Positions 51,123-58,170 of a stretch of 64,000 nt of DNA are shown piece after piece. Made by a program: the position numbers and the translations under genes. The notes beneath the pieces are model-generated. The model was not told the DNA's origin. It did not search any database and saw only the letters and a list, made by a program, of their open reading frames with translations. This DNA is from a virus, in IMG/VR virus record IMGVR_UViG_3300028299_000132, positions 34,092 through 98,091 of that record; one strand, written 5' to 3'. Position 1 is the stretch's first letter; each line of letters starts with the position of its first letter.

Positions 51123-51130
51123 TAGTTCAT
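51097..51130 (+). repeat. Right-end hairpin / probable omega-RNA 3' end, element 2
   Basis: AAACTACGACATCTTTAGTG then TCGTAGTAGTTCAT; the bases after it (TAGATACGAA) would be the guide, which here is the sequence of the split gene. Confidence 0.7.
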
Positions 51131-51365
51131 TAGATACGAAATAATAACTTGACTCATTCAAATTATTTTCTAGTGAGAATCCAAATCTATAATCTGGAAA
51201 AATCCATTCTATTAGTAAACTACCATCTTCTAAAGCGTTTATACATAACGGTTTATCACTATTAGCATCAAAATTCTTTTCAAAAAATTGAGTGAAATGA
51301 TTTATAGATTCTCTATACATTTCATTTTCAATGAAATCGTTTATATTTTTAAATGTCCTATTCAT
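51111..51365 (-). pseudogene. 5' part of a gene split by element 2
   Basis: MNRTFKNINDFIENEMYRES, then INHFTQFFEKNFD, PLCINALEDGSLLIEWIFPD, FGFSLENNLNESSYYFVS; the last six codons (NELLRH) come from the element's right end. The intact protein would have had about 115-119 residues, with its C-terminus at 49630-49754. Domain not recognised; a small alpha/beta protein in a run of probably early genes. Confidence 0.75.
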
Positions 51366-51556
51366 AATTTTTCTATTTCTTTAGTTTTTATTTCTCTTAT
51401 CTTTTCTATGATGAATTCCATTTCATCACATACCAAGTCTATTTCTCTAGTTTGTTTGAATCTTTGACCTGATTTGACTTGACATTCAACCAAAAATTTA
51501 AGATTCCATCTATTATCCTCTAACATTTTCTCTAATTGAATTATTCTCTTATTCAT
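51362..51556 (-). CDS. Small coiled-coil protein (64 aa)
   Basis: Start at MNKRIIQLEKMLED (51556), overlapping the previous stop; the longer frame lies inside the upstream gene. LEKMLEDNRWNLKFLVECQV, DEMEFIIEKIREIKTKEIEK: helical, heptad-like. ATGA overlap with the next gene. Confidence 0.6.
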   Translation of the reverse strand: MNKRIIQLEKMLEDNRWNLKFLVECQVKSGQRFKQTREIDLVCDEMEFIIEKIREIKTKEIEKL

Positions 51557-51740
51557 AATAATCTTTTTTAAATTCTTCATATAATTCAAATATTTTATCT
51601 GGATCATACGTATTATTTTCTTTGTCTAGTAATCTAACCATCCATTGGGCTGTTGGTATTACTTCATTTTGATGCCCACTATCATAAAATGGGTACATTG
51701 CGATAAAAAATCCGAAATCTATCAATTCTTGTTTATTCAT
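51549..51740 (-). CDS. Small acidic protein (63 aa)
   Basis: MNKQELIDFGFFIAMYPFYD, IPTAQWMVRLLDKENNTYDP and a helical tail. Members with similar sequence (ELIDF...Y..D...W..RLL) are frequent in Bacteroidota phages; role unknown. Confidence 0.6.
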   Translation of the reverse strand: MNKQELIDFGFFIAMYPFYDSGHQNEVIPTAQWMVRLLDKENNTYDPDKIFELYEEFKKDYYE

Positions 51741-51990
51741 AATTGTTCTCCTTTCTTAATTTATTATTTTCTTGTTTAATTGACCAATATTTACCTTTCC
51801 AAAATTCCATTTCATCACGATATCTATTCAATTTCTTTTTTAATCTTGATTCTCTTTCAGACCATTTGTTTTCTCTTTCTAACCATAATTCATAATACTG
51901 ATGTAATTGTTTTATAGCTTCTTCTTTGTCTATTTTAGAACATCTTGGGCTATGCCCGTGATATGATTCACATTCTTTACATTTTTCCAT
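51733..51990 (-). CDS. Zinc-knuckle plus coiled-coil protein (85 aa)
   Basis: MEKCKECESYHGHSPRCSKI has a C-x2-C...H-x-H...C metal site, followed by a long charged coiled coil (WLERENKWSERESRLKKKLN). Small regulator or adaptor. Overlaps downstream gene by 8 bases. Confidence 0.65.
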   Translation of the reverse strand: MEKCKECESYHGHSPRCSKIDKEEAIKQLHQYYELWLERENKWSERESRLKKKLNRYRDEMEFWKGKYWSIKQENNKLRKENNYE

Positions 51991-51992
51991 AA

Positions 51993-52331
51993 TTATTTCT
52001 CCTTTTCTGTATAATTAAAATATTTTTCATTTCCTTTATATTCTTCTTTAACCGCTCTTCCATAGATAGTTCTAGTCCATCCATTTTGGTATCCGTGATT
52101 GTTAGCGATTAAATATCCTCGTTTGTCACTTTTTTGTGTGATTAAATGGCAATCAATATATCTCCCTCTCACCTTACAGAAGACCATATCTCCTATATCA
52201 TAAGAATCTTGTTTAACGAATGTCATTAATCCACCATTGTTTAGGGTTGGTTTCATTGAGTTACCAAAACATTTCATTTTTCCTTTTTTATTTTCGTCTA
52301 ATTCATTAATTAGTCTTTCGTACTTATTCAT
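51993..52331 (-). CDS. S24/S26-type peptidase-like protein (112 aa)
   Basis: KMKCFGNSMKPTLNNGGLMTFVKQ holds the G-x-S-M-x-P serine motif of LexA/UmuD and signal peptidases; DIGDMVFCKVRGRYIDCHLI follows, and GYLIANNHGYQNGWTRTIYG fits the end of the fold. The usual catalytic Lys is not clear; a His in CHLI sits where S26B enzymes have His. No DNA-binding domain or membrane anchor. Could be a repressor-type peptidase relic or a peptidase-fold binding protein. Confidence 0.7.
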   Translation of the reverse strand: MNKYERLINELDENKKGKMKCFGNSMKPTLNNGGLMTFVKQDSYDIGDMVFCKVRGRYIDCHLITQKSDKRGYLIANNHGYQNGWTRTIYGRAVKEEYKGNEKYFNYTEKEK

Positions 52332-52660
52332 TTTGTTAAGTTTAAATTTTTAGTTAATTCTTTACTTTTTTCTCCTGGTTCTATTGTAACAGAAGTATAT
52401 TGGTTTATATCTGGTTCATAAAAAATAGACATACGAATATCATTTTCAATTAGTTTTTTTACAAACATAATGAATTCGTCATAATCCTTTACAGATAAAT
52501 AAATTAAATATTTTGATTTTTCATTCCAATGGTTGGCTATTTCAGGGTGTTCATATTGGAATTGGATAGCGGAATGTGCAGATTGCACCGCTTGATAAGT
52601 TGTTGATTTTAAATCACTTCTAGTGATTACTCTTAATTTGTTGTCTCTAATCTAGGTCAT
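52328..52660 (-). CDS. PTH2-like protein with in-frame TAG at codon 3
   Basis: From ATG 52660: MT, TAG (52652-52654), IRDNKLRVITRSDLKSTTYQ, AVQSAHSAIQFQYEHPEI, HW, LIYLSVKDYDEFIMFVKKLI, SIFYEPDINQYTSVTIEP. The pattern R-x-DL...YQA.Q.AHA...F...P...W ... EPD.....T matches peptidyl-tRNA hydrolase 2 folds, and the conserved YQA-Q-AH block lies before the first standard start (GTG 52588). So the domain needs the upstream part, and TAG at codon 3 must be read or a non-standard start used. Confidence 0.7.
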
Positions 52661-52664
52661 TTTT

Positions 52665-52895
52665 TTATTTCTTTTTTGTTATTGGTTTTAAGTGTGTAAA
52701 ATTCAATTCTTTATTTAAATCAATTCCATACCCTTTCATTTTTCTGAACATCATTTCCGATAATGTTTCATTTCCAAGTTCTAATGAATTAGTATCATAT
52801 AGTTTTAGTGAATCTAAAATTGATAATAAACAATCAAGTAAATCTTGTTCTTTACCTTTATTTTGTTTCTCACCTGTTTCCATTTTATTTTCCAT
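52665..52895 (-). CDS. Small hypothetical protein (76 aa)
   Basis: MENKMETGEKQNKGKEQDLL then DCLLSILDSLKLYDTNSLEL, ELNFTHLKPITKKK. Helical acidic protein led by a Bacteroidota-type promoter; first gene of the 51.1-52.9 kb leftward operon, whose last gene is split by element 2. Confidence 0.6.
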   Translation of the reverse strand: MENKMETGEKQNKGKEQDLLDCLLSILDSLKLYDTNSLELGNETLSEMMFRKMKGYGIDLNKELNFTHLKPITKKK

Positions 52896-52908
52896 TTTTT
52901 TATTAATA

Positions 52909-52940
52909 CAAATATACGAACATTTTTTTAATTGTACAAA
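52909..52940 (-). promoter_or_regulatory. Bacteroidota-type promoter
   Basis: Minus strand TTTG, 20 bases, TATATTTG, 14 bases before the start of 52665-52895. Confidence 0.75.
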
Positions 52941-52973
52941 TTATTTATGATTTTTAGGCGTTTTTCATTTTAT

Positions 52974-53036
52974 TATATATGATTCTTCTTCCCGTGGCGT
53001 AGAAACTACTACATCTTCAGTGTAGTAGTAGTTCAT
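52974..53036 (+). mobile_element. Minimal right-end element (about 63 bp)
   Basis: Follows TTTAT (52969-52973) and contains GGCGTAGAAACTACTACATC then TTCAGTGTAGTAGTAGTTCAT, the same right end as elements 1 and 2. No coding sequence. If TTTAT is the target, this is a very short derivative that keeps only the guide-RNA end. Confidence 0.55.
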
Positions 53037-53266
53037 TTTCTAAACCCTTTTACAATAACTCTGTTTTTTGGTTCATTATTATATTCAGATTCTAAGATAA
53101 TGTTTTTGAATTTTTTATCATCAATTTTTAAATCATTCAATTTGAAATGCTTAATTCTACGACCAAAAAGATAAATACTTTCTTCAAATATAATTCTACC
53201 TGTTGGTTTAAATCCAATTCCACGAACTGGAGTGAATTCTGTTACTTTTTCATAAATATTTTTCAT
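53033..53266 (-). CDS. Small basic protein (77 aa)
   Basis: MKNIYEKVTEFTPVRGIGFK, GRIIFEESIYLFGRRIKHFK, ends KGFRK with its TGA inside the right-end hairpin (53033-53035), so the original C-terminus may be changed. Led by a well-matched Bacteroidota promoter. Function unknown. Confidence 0.6.
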   Translation of the reverse strand: MKNIYEKVTEFTPVRGIGFKPTGRIIFEESIYLFGRRIKHFKLNDLKIDDKKFKNIILESEYNNEPKNRVIVKGFRK

Positions 53267-53297
53267 AATGGAATAGATTTTAAAGTTATCACTAATA

Positions 53298-53328
53298 CAA
53301 AGATACGAAAAATTTTTATCTTTTCAAA
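53298..53328 (-). promoter_or_regulatory. Bacteroidota-type promoter
   Basis: Minus strand TTTG, 19 bases, TATCTTTG, 32 bases before the start of 53033-53266. The best match to the consensus in the window. Confidence 0.85.
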
Positions 53329-53423
53329 ATATTTTGGAAATTTTATATGATTGATAATCAAATGATTATAAGTAATTTTATGTGGTTAAATTTAATAGAT
53401 TTAGACTGAATTAAAATATCACA

Positions 53424-53711
53424 TCATAGTATTTCCCCACCATTTTCCTTATTCTTTCTAATGAAATCTATACCATTACTATTGGTTATTTCGTAGTCAT
53501 CTAGATTAACTTTTTGTCCATCAATAACCCCAGTATTATCTTCAATATCTGTAACCACTTTATAACCAATCATTCTCATTCTTCTAATAGTGTTAGCTTT
53601 TAAATTATCTGGTTCTGTTTTCTCAGAATTTATTATTCTATCAGACCAATTTTTGAATATTTGTTTTTGGTCACTTTCATTTATAAACTTATTAAAATCT
53701 TTCAATTTCAT
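53424..53711 (-). CDS. Head-tagged small protein (95 aa)
   Basis: MKLKDFNKFINESDQKQIFK (tag ending FINE), then NTIRRMRMIGYKVVTDIEDN and GVIDGQKVNLDDYEITNSNG. The middle resembles a small winged or swivelling domain; no function. ATGA overlap with the amber-containing gene upstream. Confidence 0.7.
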   Translation of the reverse strand: MKLKDFNKFINESDQKQIFKNWSDRIINSEKTEPDNLKANTIRRMRMIGYKVVTDIEDNTGVIDGQKVNLDDYEITNSNGIDFIRKNKENGGEIL

Positions 53712-54025
53712 ATTTCTCTTGGTTTTTTAGAAATCCAATTCCCATTTTTATCTATCCTTTTCATAAAGTTATCTCGCATCTCCTTTTCTCTTTTTGATAT
53801 CTCATCTTTATATACTTTAGATAATTTCATATATTTTTCATATTCTTCTGGTGTTTTAGCTTTATTAGCCTAGTATTCGTAATCAGCTACTATTTCTCCC
53901 AAATGTCGTGTTGATACATTTTTTATATCAATTCCTTTAATATCTTCCGCTTTTATCATTTTGTGTTTTAATTTTGGAGATCTAATCTCATTTATAAAGT
54001 TTTTATAATCTTTTAAAGTTTTCAT
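53708..54025 (-). CDS. Head-tagged protein with in-frame TAG at codon 52
   Basis: MKTLKDYKNFINEIRSPKLK (tag ending FINE), ...HLGEIVADYEY, TAG (53870-53872), ANKAKTPEEYEKYMKLSKVY, ...KNGNWISKKPREI, TGA. Start and stop overlap both neighbouring genes as ATGA (54022-54025 and 53708-53711). The downstream overlap exists only if the whole 105-residue frame is the gene, which makes decoding of TAG likely. Helical, charged, with the C-terminal KKNGNWISKKPRE type common in phage proteins. Confidence 0.7.
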
Positions 54026-54351
54026 CTTTGTAAACTCCTATAATATTTCCAAAATCTTTTTCTATTTTTCGCTAATAAATTCATCACATCTTCCCATATA
54101 TAGTGAACATCATCCTCATCCCCAATATTACCATCTTTAATCTCATCTAACATAGCTTTCGCTCTGTCATAAAAATTGTCAAAGATTTGAATTTTTTCAT
54201 TGTCTGTATATTCACTTAACTGTTTTATAATTTCATTATCATTAGTTTGGTCATTTTCTTCCCAATCAAAAATCTCATCATGAAGATTTTTCTCTGGTTC
54301 ATTATTAAAATTATCATCTATTGTGTATGCTTCAAATTTTCTTAACTTCAT
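54022..54351 (-). CDS. Head-tagged acidic protein (109 aa)
   Basis: MKLRKFEAYTIDDNFNNEPE leader, EIFDWEENDQTND acidic segment, then helical sequence (FYDRAKAMLDEIKDG, VHYIWEDVMNLLAKNRKRFW). TATATA directly upstream (CTATATAGAGTTATG). First gene of the leftward tagged set 53424-54351. Confidence 0.7.
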   Translation of the reverse strand: MKLRKFEAYTIDDNFNNEPEKNLHDEIFDWEENDQTNDNEIIKQLSEYTDNEKIQIFDNFYDRAKAMLDEIKDGNIGDEDDVHYIWEDVMNLLAKNRKRFWKYYRSLQR

Positions 54352-54380
54352 AACTCTATATAGTAATTTTTATTTATTTT

Positions 54381-54944
54381 TTATAACTTATACTCATATT
54401 TTAATCTAAGTATCATATAATCTGTAATTAAATCAAATGTTTTGAGTTCATCAACATCCCCTAGACTTATTTTAACTATTTGATTTACATCATCTTGTGG
54501 TTTTGGTGATGGCCCTTGACGAAAATCATTATAATTAAGTTCCAATAAACATATATAATATTGACCGAGATTCTTCTCATCCTTAAACAAGTTTTTATCA
54601 ACCGTTATTGGATAATTCGCGTTTAAAACTATACCAGTTTCCTCATGGAGTATTCTTCTTACAGCTTGTAAAGTATTTTCTTCATTAATATCACCCTTTA
54701 TAACAGTAATAAAGTTATTTACATTACGATACCCTTCAACTTCTTTATATTTATATTGAAATGTTGGTATATTTTCATATCTCAATAAGACATATCCCTC
54801 ATCTTTCAAATAAGGAAGAATAACCATCTTATCTTTTCCGTTTATTATATCCCACTCTTTATAATTGATTATCTCAATATCACTACCAACGAATTTTTCA
54901 CTTTCTTCTGGTTGTTGTTTCTCTAGTTTTGTAAATCTCATCAT
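54381..54944 (-). CDS. Nudix hydrolase-like protein
   Basis: 187 residues. The Nudix box is GDINEENTLQAVRRILHEET then GIVL, at about 82-105: the G, first E, R and EE-x-G are present, but the RE pair reads RI and spacing is one shorter than the standard G-x5-E-x7-REUXEEXGU. QYYICLLELNYND after it fits the fold. It may hydrolyse a nucleotide-diphosphate compound or have reduced activity. Not head-tagged. Confidence 0.75.
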   Translation of the reverse strand: MMRFTKLEKQQPEESEKFVGSDIEIINYKEWDIINGKDKMVILPYLKDEGYVLLRYENIPTFQYKYKEVEGYRNVNNFITVIKGDINEENTLQAVRRILHEETGIVLNANYPITVDKNLFKDEKNLGQYYICLLELNYNDFRQGPSPKPQDDVNQIVKISLGDVDELKTFDLITDYMILRLKYEYKL

Positions 54945-55036
54945 TTTTTATATTTATTTTTTGTATATATTAATAATTATCATCCAATTTAATTTCCACT
55001 ATCTTATCTGTTAAATACTAATGCTCTTCGATTTTA

Positions 55037-55267
55037 TTAACTTTCCCATCCCTTTGATAATAATTCTCTATTTACTTTAATTTTCTGTGTATACATTTTA
55101 TTGTTTTTATAATGAGATACAATTTCTAATTCATCCTGACCTTCATCAATATCCATAACAACACCTCTCATAGTAACTTTACCAGATGTGGTACTAATAG
55201 TCCATTGAACAGGGTCACCTATTTCAAATTCTCCTTGTATATCTTCAAATAATTTCAGATATTTCAT
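55037..55267 (-). CDS. Head-tagged small SH3-like protein (76 aa)
   Basis: Starts at MKYLKLFEDIQGEFEIGDPV (55267), eight codons after a longer frame start that lies next to the upstream gene. IGDPVQWTISTTSGKVTMRG then VVMDIDEGQDELEIVSHY is a compact beta barrel. One of the shortest tagged proteins, which shows that the tag can stand in front of a single small domain. Confidence 0.7.
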   Translation of the reverse strand: MKYLKLFEDIQGEFEIGDPVQWTISTTSGKVTMRGVVMDIDEGQDELEIVSHYKNNKMYTQKIKVNRELLSKGWES

Positions 55268-55293
55268 TTGTATTCTAGTTTTTTTAATCACAA

Positions 55294-55635
55294 TTACACT
55301 ATATCATCCGCCTTTAAATTCCATTTTGTATGCATAAATATTTTGTAATCAATAATATTTTTTGGGATGTCCGAATTGGATGATCTAACCCATTTTTTTG
55401 AAAAATCATCAAATGAAAATTTCTCCCATCCATCCATACCAGTTTTCAATATTTCATCATAATGATATATTCTAAATCCAAGTTCTTTTAATTTTTTTAC
55501 AATTTCTATAGCTTCACTATCATTATTTGGAACTATATAACAATCAGTTAATTCATCTTTATCAAATTTTTCTTCATCAAAATCGTCTTCAATCTCTTCC
55601 CAATCAAAATCTTCAAATAATTTAAGATATTTCAT
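55294..55635 (-). CDS. Head-tagged protein (113 aa)
   Basis: MKYLKLFEDFDWEEIEDDFD, then DCYIVPNNDSEAIEIVKKLK then ELGFRIYHYDEILKTG. The alpha/beta part resembles small proteins with a beta-alpha-beta start; no motif. ATGA overlap with the upstream tagged gene. Confidence 0.7.
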   Translation of the reverse strand: MKYLKLFEDFDWEEIEDDFDEEKFDKDELTDCYIVPNNDSEAIEIVKKLKELGFRIYHYDEILKTGMDGWEKFSFDDFSKKWVRSSNSDIPKNIIDYKIFMHTKWNLKADDIV

Positions 55636-56396
55636 TTGTATCCTAGTTTTTTTAATACTTCGATATCTTTAATTGATTCTATATAATCTCTTCTATATTT
55701 ATCAAGATTATTACAAAAATATTTTATAAATTTTAAATCATTTTCTTTCCATTTTCCATTCTTATCAACAGTAAAACTGAGACTTTTATTTATTACTAAT
55801 TGTAATAATCCCATTTTATTTCCTTTTGTGAATGTCTTAATATCAGTTATAACAGCTAGCCTCGGAGTATAATTATTAGTAATATCACTCTGGGTGACTA
55901 ATAATATTTTACCTTTATATTTGAATAATGTTTCCAATTCATCTGTTTTATCAAATTCTTCAAATTCCCATGGTTCCTCATCTAATTCCCATTCTTCAAT
56001 TTTTGGTTCCTCTTTTTTTGGTTTTCCCCAATTTAATTCTTCATTTGTCCGTTGTTCAGCTTTTCTTACTGTATTATCTATTTTAAACCATGGATATTTT
56101 CCACTGATAATCATCATATATCCTTCGTAAATATATTTTGGTATGGTTGTATTATATGACGCATCTTTAGTTATTTCTGTACTATATTTTATATCTTTTA
56201 TTTTATGAGATTCAATTGTATCATTTCCAATATATTTTTTAAATACATTAGTATCTCTTCTTGTTTCCCAAAGTTCAGTATCGTTTGATATATATACCCA
56301 ATCACCAACTTTGAGATTCATATCTGGGTCTTCTTCTTCAAATTCCCAATCATCTTCGTTAAAATCAATTTCCTCAAATAGTTTTATTCTCTTCAC
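55632..56396 (-). CDS. Head-tagged protein with two acidic segments
   Basis: 254 residues if it starts at GTG 56396, giving MKRIKLFEEIDFNEDDWEFE, an exact head tag; the first ATG is 13 codons upstream in the TATATA leader. The segment EEWELDEEPWEFEEFDKTDE at about 150 is a second acidic unit. The first domain (LKVGDWVYISNDTELWETRR) is SH3-like; the second is beta-rich. Another candidate two-unit cargo protein. Confidence 0.7.
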   Translation of the reverse strand: MKRIKLFEEIDFNEDDWEFEEEDPDMNLKVGDWVYISNDTELWETRRDTNVFKKYIGNDTIESHKIKDIKYSTEITKDASYNTTIPKYIYEGYMMIISGKYPWFKIDNTVRKAEQRTNEELNWGKPKKEEPKIEEWELDEEPWEFEEFDKTDELETLFKYKGKILLVTQSDITNNYTPRLAVITDIKTFTKGNKMGLLQLVINKSLSFTVDKNGKWKENDLKFIKYFCNNLDKYRRDYIESIKDIEVLKKLGYK

Positions 56397-56484
56397 TTTT
56401 GTTAAGAAACATTTTTCTTTATATATAAAAATCAAAAAACAAAAACAATTTTTTTAAATATAATAAAAAATAAAATAAGTTAAA

Positions 56485-56748
56485 ATGGACTTAAAAGAAT
56501 ATATATTTAAAAATGTGGATAAAATAGGATTGAGTGAGAATATCTCATATAGTAGTTTATTAAAACTAGAAGAGTTAATATTAGAATGGGATAAACAAAA
56601 AACAGGTGTTGATGAAAAAGATATTAAAAAACTATTAGATATCTCATTGAAAATGAAAGAGTTATTAGAAAAATGTAGACAACAAAAACTACCTGTTCCA
56701 CTAGCTCAGAAAATTGATGATTTATTAAAAGAAATCAATTATTTGTAA
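56485..56748 (+). CDS. Small helical protein (87 aa)
   Basis: MDLKEYIFKNVDKIGLSENI, then LLDISLKMKELLEKCRQQKL. Helical; no recognised family. One base before the thymidine kinase gene, so co-expressed with it. Confidence 0.6.
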   Translation: MDLKEYIFKNVDKIGLSENISYSSLLKLEELILEWDKQKTGVDEKDIKKLLDISLKMKELLEKCRQQKLPVPLAQKIDDLLKEINYL

Positions 56749-56749
56749 A

Positions 56750-57328
56750 ATGGCGAAATTATATTTTAGATATTCAACAATGAACGCGGGTAAGACATTA
56801 AATTTACTATCGGTTGTTTATAATTATGAAGAAAATGGTGAGAACCCAATTCTTTTTACTTCTGATAGAGACGATAGATATGAAAAAGGTATGGTCGTTT
56901 CAAGAACTGGATTAAAACGAAAAGCGTTAATAGTTGATAATGAAACAAATATGTACGATGTTGTATCCAATCTTAATGATGTAACTGTAGTACTAGTTGA
57001 CGAATCACAGTTCTTAACAAGAAATCATATTTTTCAACTTGCTGACATCGTTGATAAATTAAACATACCAGTTATATGTTATGGGTTGAGAAGTAGTTTT
57101 GATTTAGAATATTTTGAAGGTTCCGCGTACCTATTAACAATTTCTGATACTATAGAAGAAATAAAAACTATTTGTTCTATATGTAAAAAGAAGAAAGCTA
57201 CTGTTAACGCTAGGTTGATAGATGGTAAAATTACACTAGAAGGCGAACAAATACAGATAGGGGGTAATGAAACATATCAACCAATGTGTAGAAAATGTTT
57301 CAAAGAAAATATAAATAAAATATCATGA
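56750..57328 (+). CDS. tdk: Thymidine kinase
   Basis: 192 residues, normal for type II enzymes. P-loop YSTMNAGKT near residue 8, VVLVDESQFL (Walker B with catalytic Glu), LNIPVICYGLRSSFDLEYF, and a zinc site CSICKKKKAT...PMCRKC. Makes dTMP from thymidine; salvages nucleotides for phage DNA synthesis together with the MazG-like enzyme and exonuclease further right. Confidence 0.95.
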   Translation: MAKLYFRYSTMNAGKTLNLLSVVYNYEENGENPILFTSDRDDRYEKGMVVSRTGLKRKALIVDNETNMYDVVSNLNDVTVVLVDESQFLTRNHIFQLADIVDKLNIPVICYGLRSSFDLEYFEGSAYLLTISDTIEEIKTICSICKKKKATVNARLIDGKITLEGEQIQIGGNETYQPMCRKCFKENINKIS

Positions 57329-57332
57329 TAAA

Positions 57333-57725
57333 ATGTATCCAGTGAATAAATATAATGAAGATATTGATAAAAAGAAACTTTCAGAATCAAATAAAGAACC
57401 TCAATGTTTATCAATTATTCAATATAATTTAGATGGTAAGTTTATAAAAAAATACAAATCAATATTGGATGCATCAGAACAAATGGGAATTAACAAATCT
57501 TCTATAGGTAAGTGTTGTAAAGGTTATTATAAAAAATCTGGTGGTTATAGGTGGGAATATACTAAAGAATCTCAAGAAAAAAGAAAACAGAAAAAAGAAA
57601 CAAATACAAAGTTAAAGGATAATATAATCAAATTATTATCTGAAGGCAAGAAGGTGTGTGAAGTATCCAAAATACTTGGGTGTAATAGAATTATCGTGTC
57701 ATATCATAAAAATAAATGTAAATAA
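57333..57725 (+). CDS. NUMOD1-domain protein with C-terminal helix-turn-helix
   Basis: 130 residues. SIIQYNLDGKFIKKYKSILD then ASEQMGINKSSIGKCCKGYY then KKSGGYRWEY is a complete NUMOD1 DNA-binding module. IIKLLSEGKKVCEVSKILGC then NRIIVSYHK looks like a helix-turn-helix. NUMOD1 normally accompanies a homing nuclease domain, which is missing here. It may be a remnant or a free-standing DNA-binding factor. Confidence 0.8.
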   Translation: MYPVNKYNEDIDKKKLSESNKEPQCLSIIQYNLDGKFIKKYKSILDASEQMGINKSSIGKCCKGYYKKSGGYRWEYTKESQEKRKQKKETNTKLKDNIIKLLSEGKKVCEVSKILGCNRIIVSYHKNKCK

Positions 57726-57726
57726 T

Positions 57727-58170
57727 ATGTTTTATTTCTCTTATGGAAGCAATATGTCGGCCAGAAGACTGATTAAACGGAATATAAAGGTCTTAGGCAG
57801 CCGTTCCGCTACACTGCGGGGTTACCGTATGATTTTAAATAAAAAGTCCTATAAAAACCCTAATATTGGATACTCAAATATCGTTGAAGATAAGGATTCT
57901 GTAGTAGAAGGAGTACTTTATGATATAGATTATAATGACATGAAGAAGTTGGATACTCACGAGGGCTATCCAAAGCACTACAGAAGAGAATTCTTAAAAT
58001 TTGAATCCATTGATGAACCTGTTCTTGTTTATATCGCTAATCCAGAATGGACATCAGAAAAAGAATTAAAAACAACAAAAGAATACAAAAACTTTCTTTT
58101 GGAAGGTAAAGAATTTTTCTCTAAAGAATATTTTGATTATATTTGTGATAGTATTAAAGTAATAGATTAA
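57727..58170 (+). CDS. Gamma-glutamylcyclotransferase-like protein
   Basis: 147 residues from MFYFSYGSNMSARRL. YFSYGSNM is the substrate-loop motif; VEGVLYDIDYNDMKKLDTHE then GYPKHYRREFL gives the Glu/Asp and the YxR end. GGCT-fold enzymes act on gamma-glutamyl amines. The first 100 bases (for example GGCAGCCGTTCCGCTACACTGCGGGG) are much richer in G+C than anything near them and use CGG and CTG codons rare elsewhere in the window, which points to recent acquisition or recombination. Confidence 0.85.
   Translation: MFYFSYGSNMSARRLIKRNIKVLGSRSATLRGYRMILNKKSYKNPNIGYSNIVEDKDSVVEGVLYDIDYNDMKKLDTHEGYPKHYRREFLKFESIDEPVLVYIANPEWTSEKELKTTKEYKNFLLEGKEFFSKEYFDYICDSIKVID

Larger units (their letters stand above)
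49755..51130 (+). mobile_element. IS200/IS605-type element with tnpB (element 2)
   Basis: Inserted 3' of TTTAT (49750-49754) with no target duplication. Left end carries the hairpin CCACGATG-tctttag-CATCGTGG (49776-49798); right end carries the hairpin ACTACGACA-tcttta-GTGTCGTAGT and ends GTTCAT (51130). Removing these 1376 bases restores an open frame in the split gene exactly. No tnpA. Confidence 0.85.
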
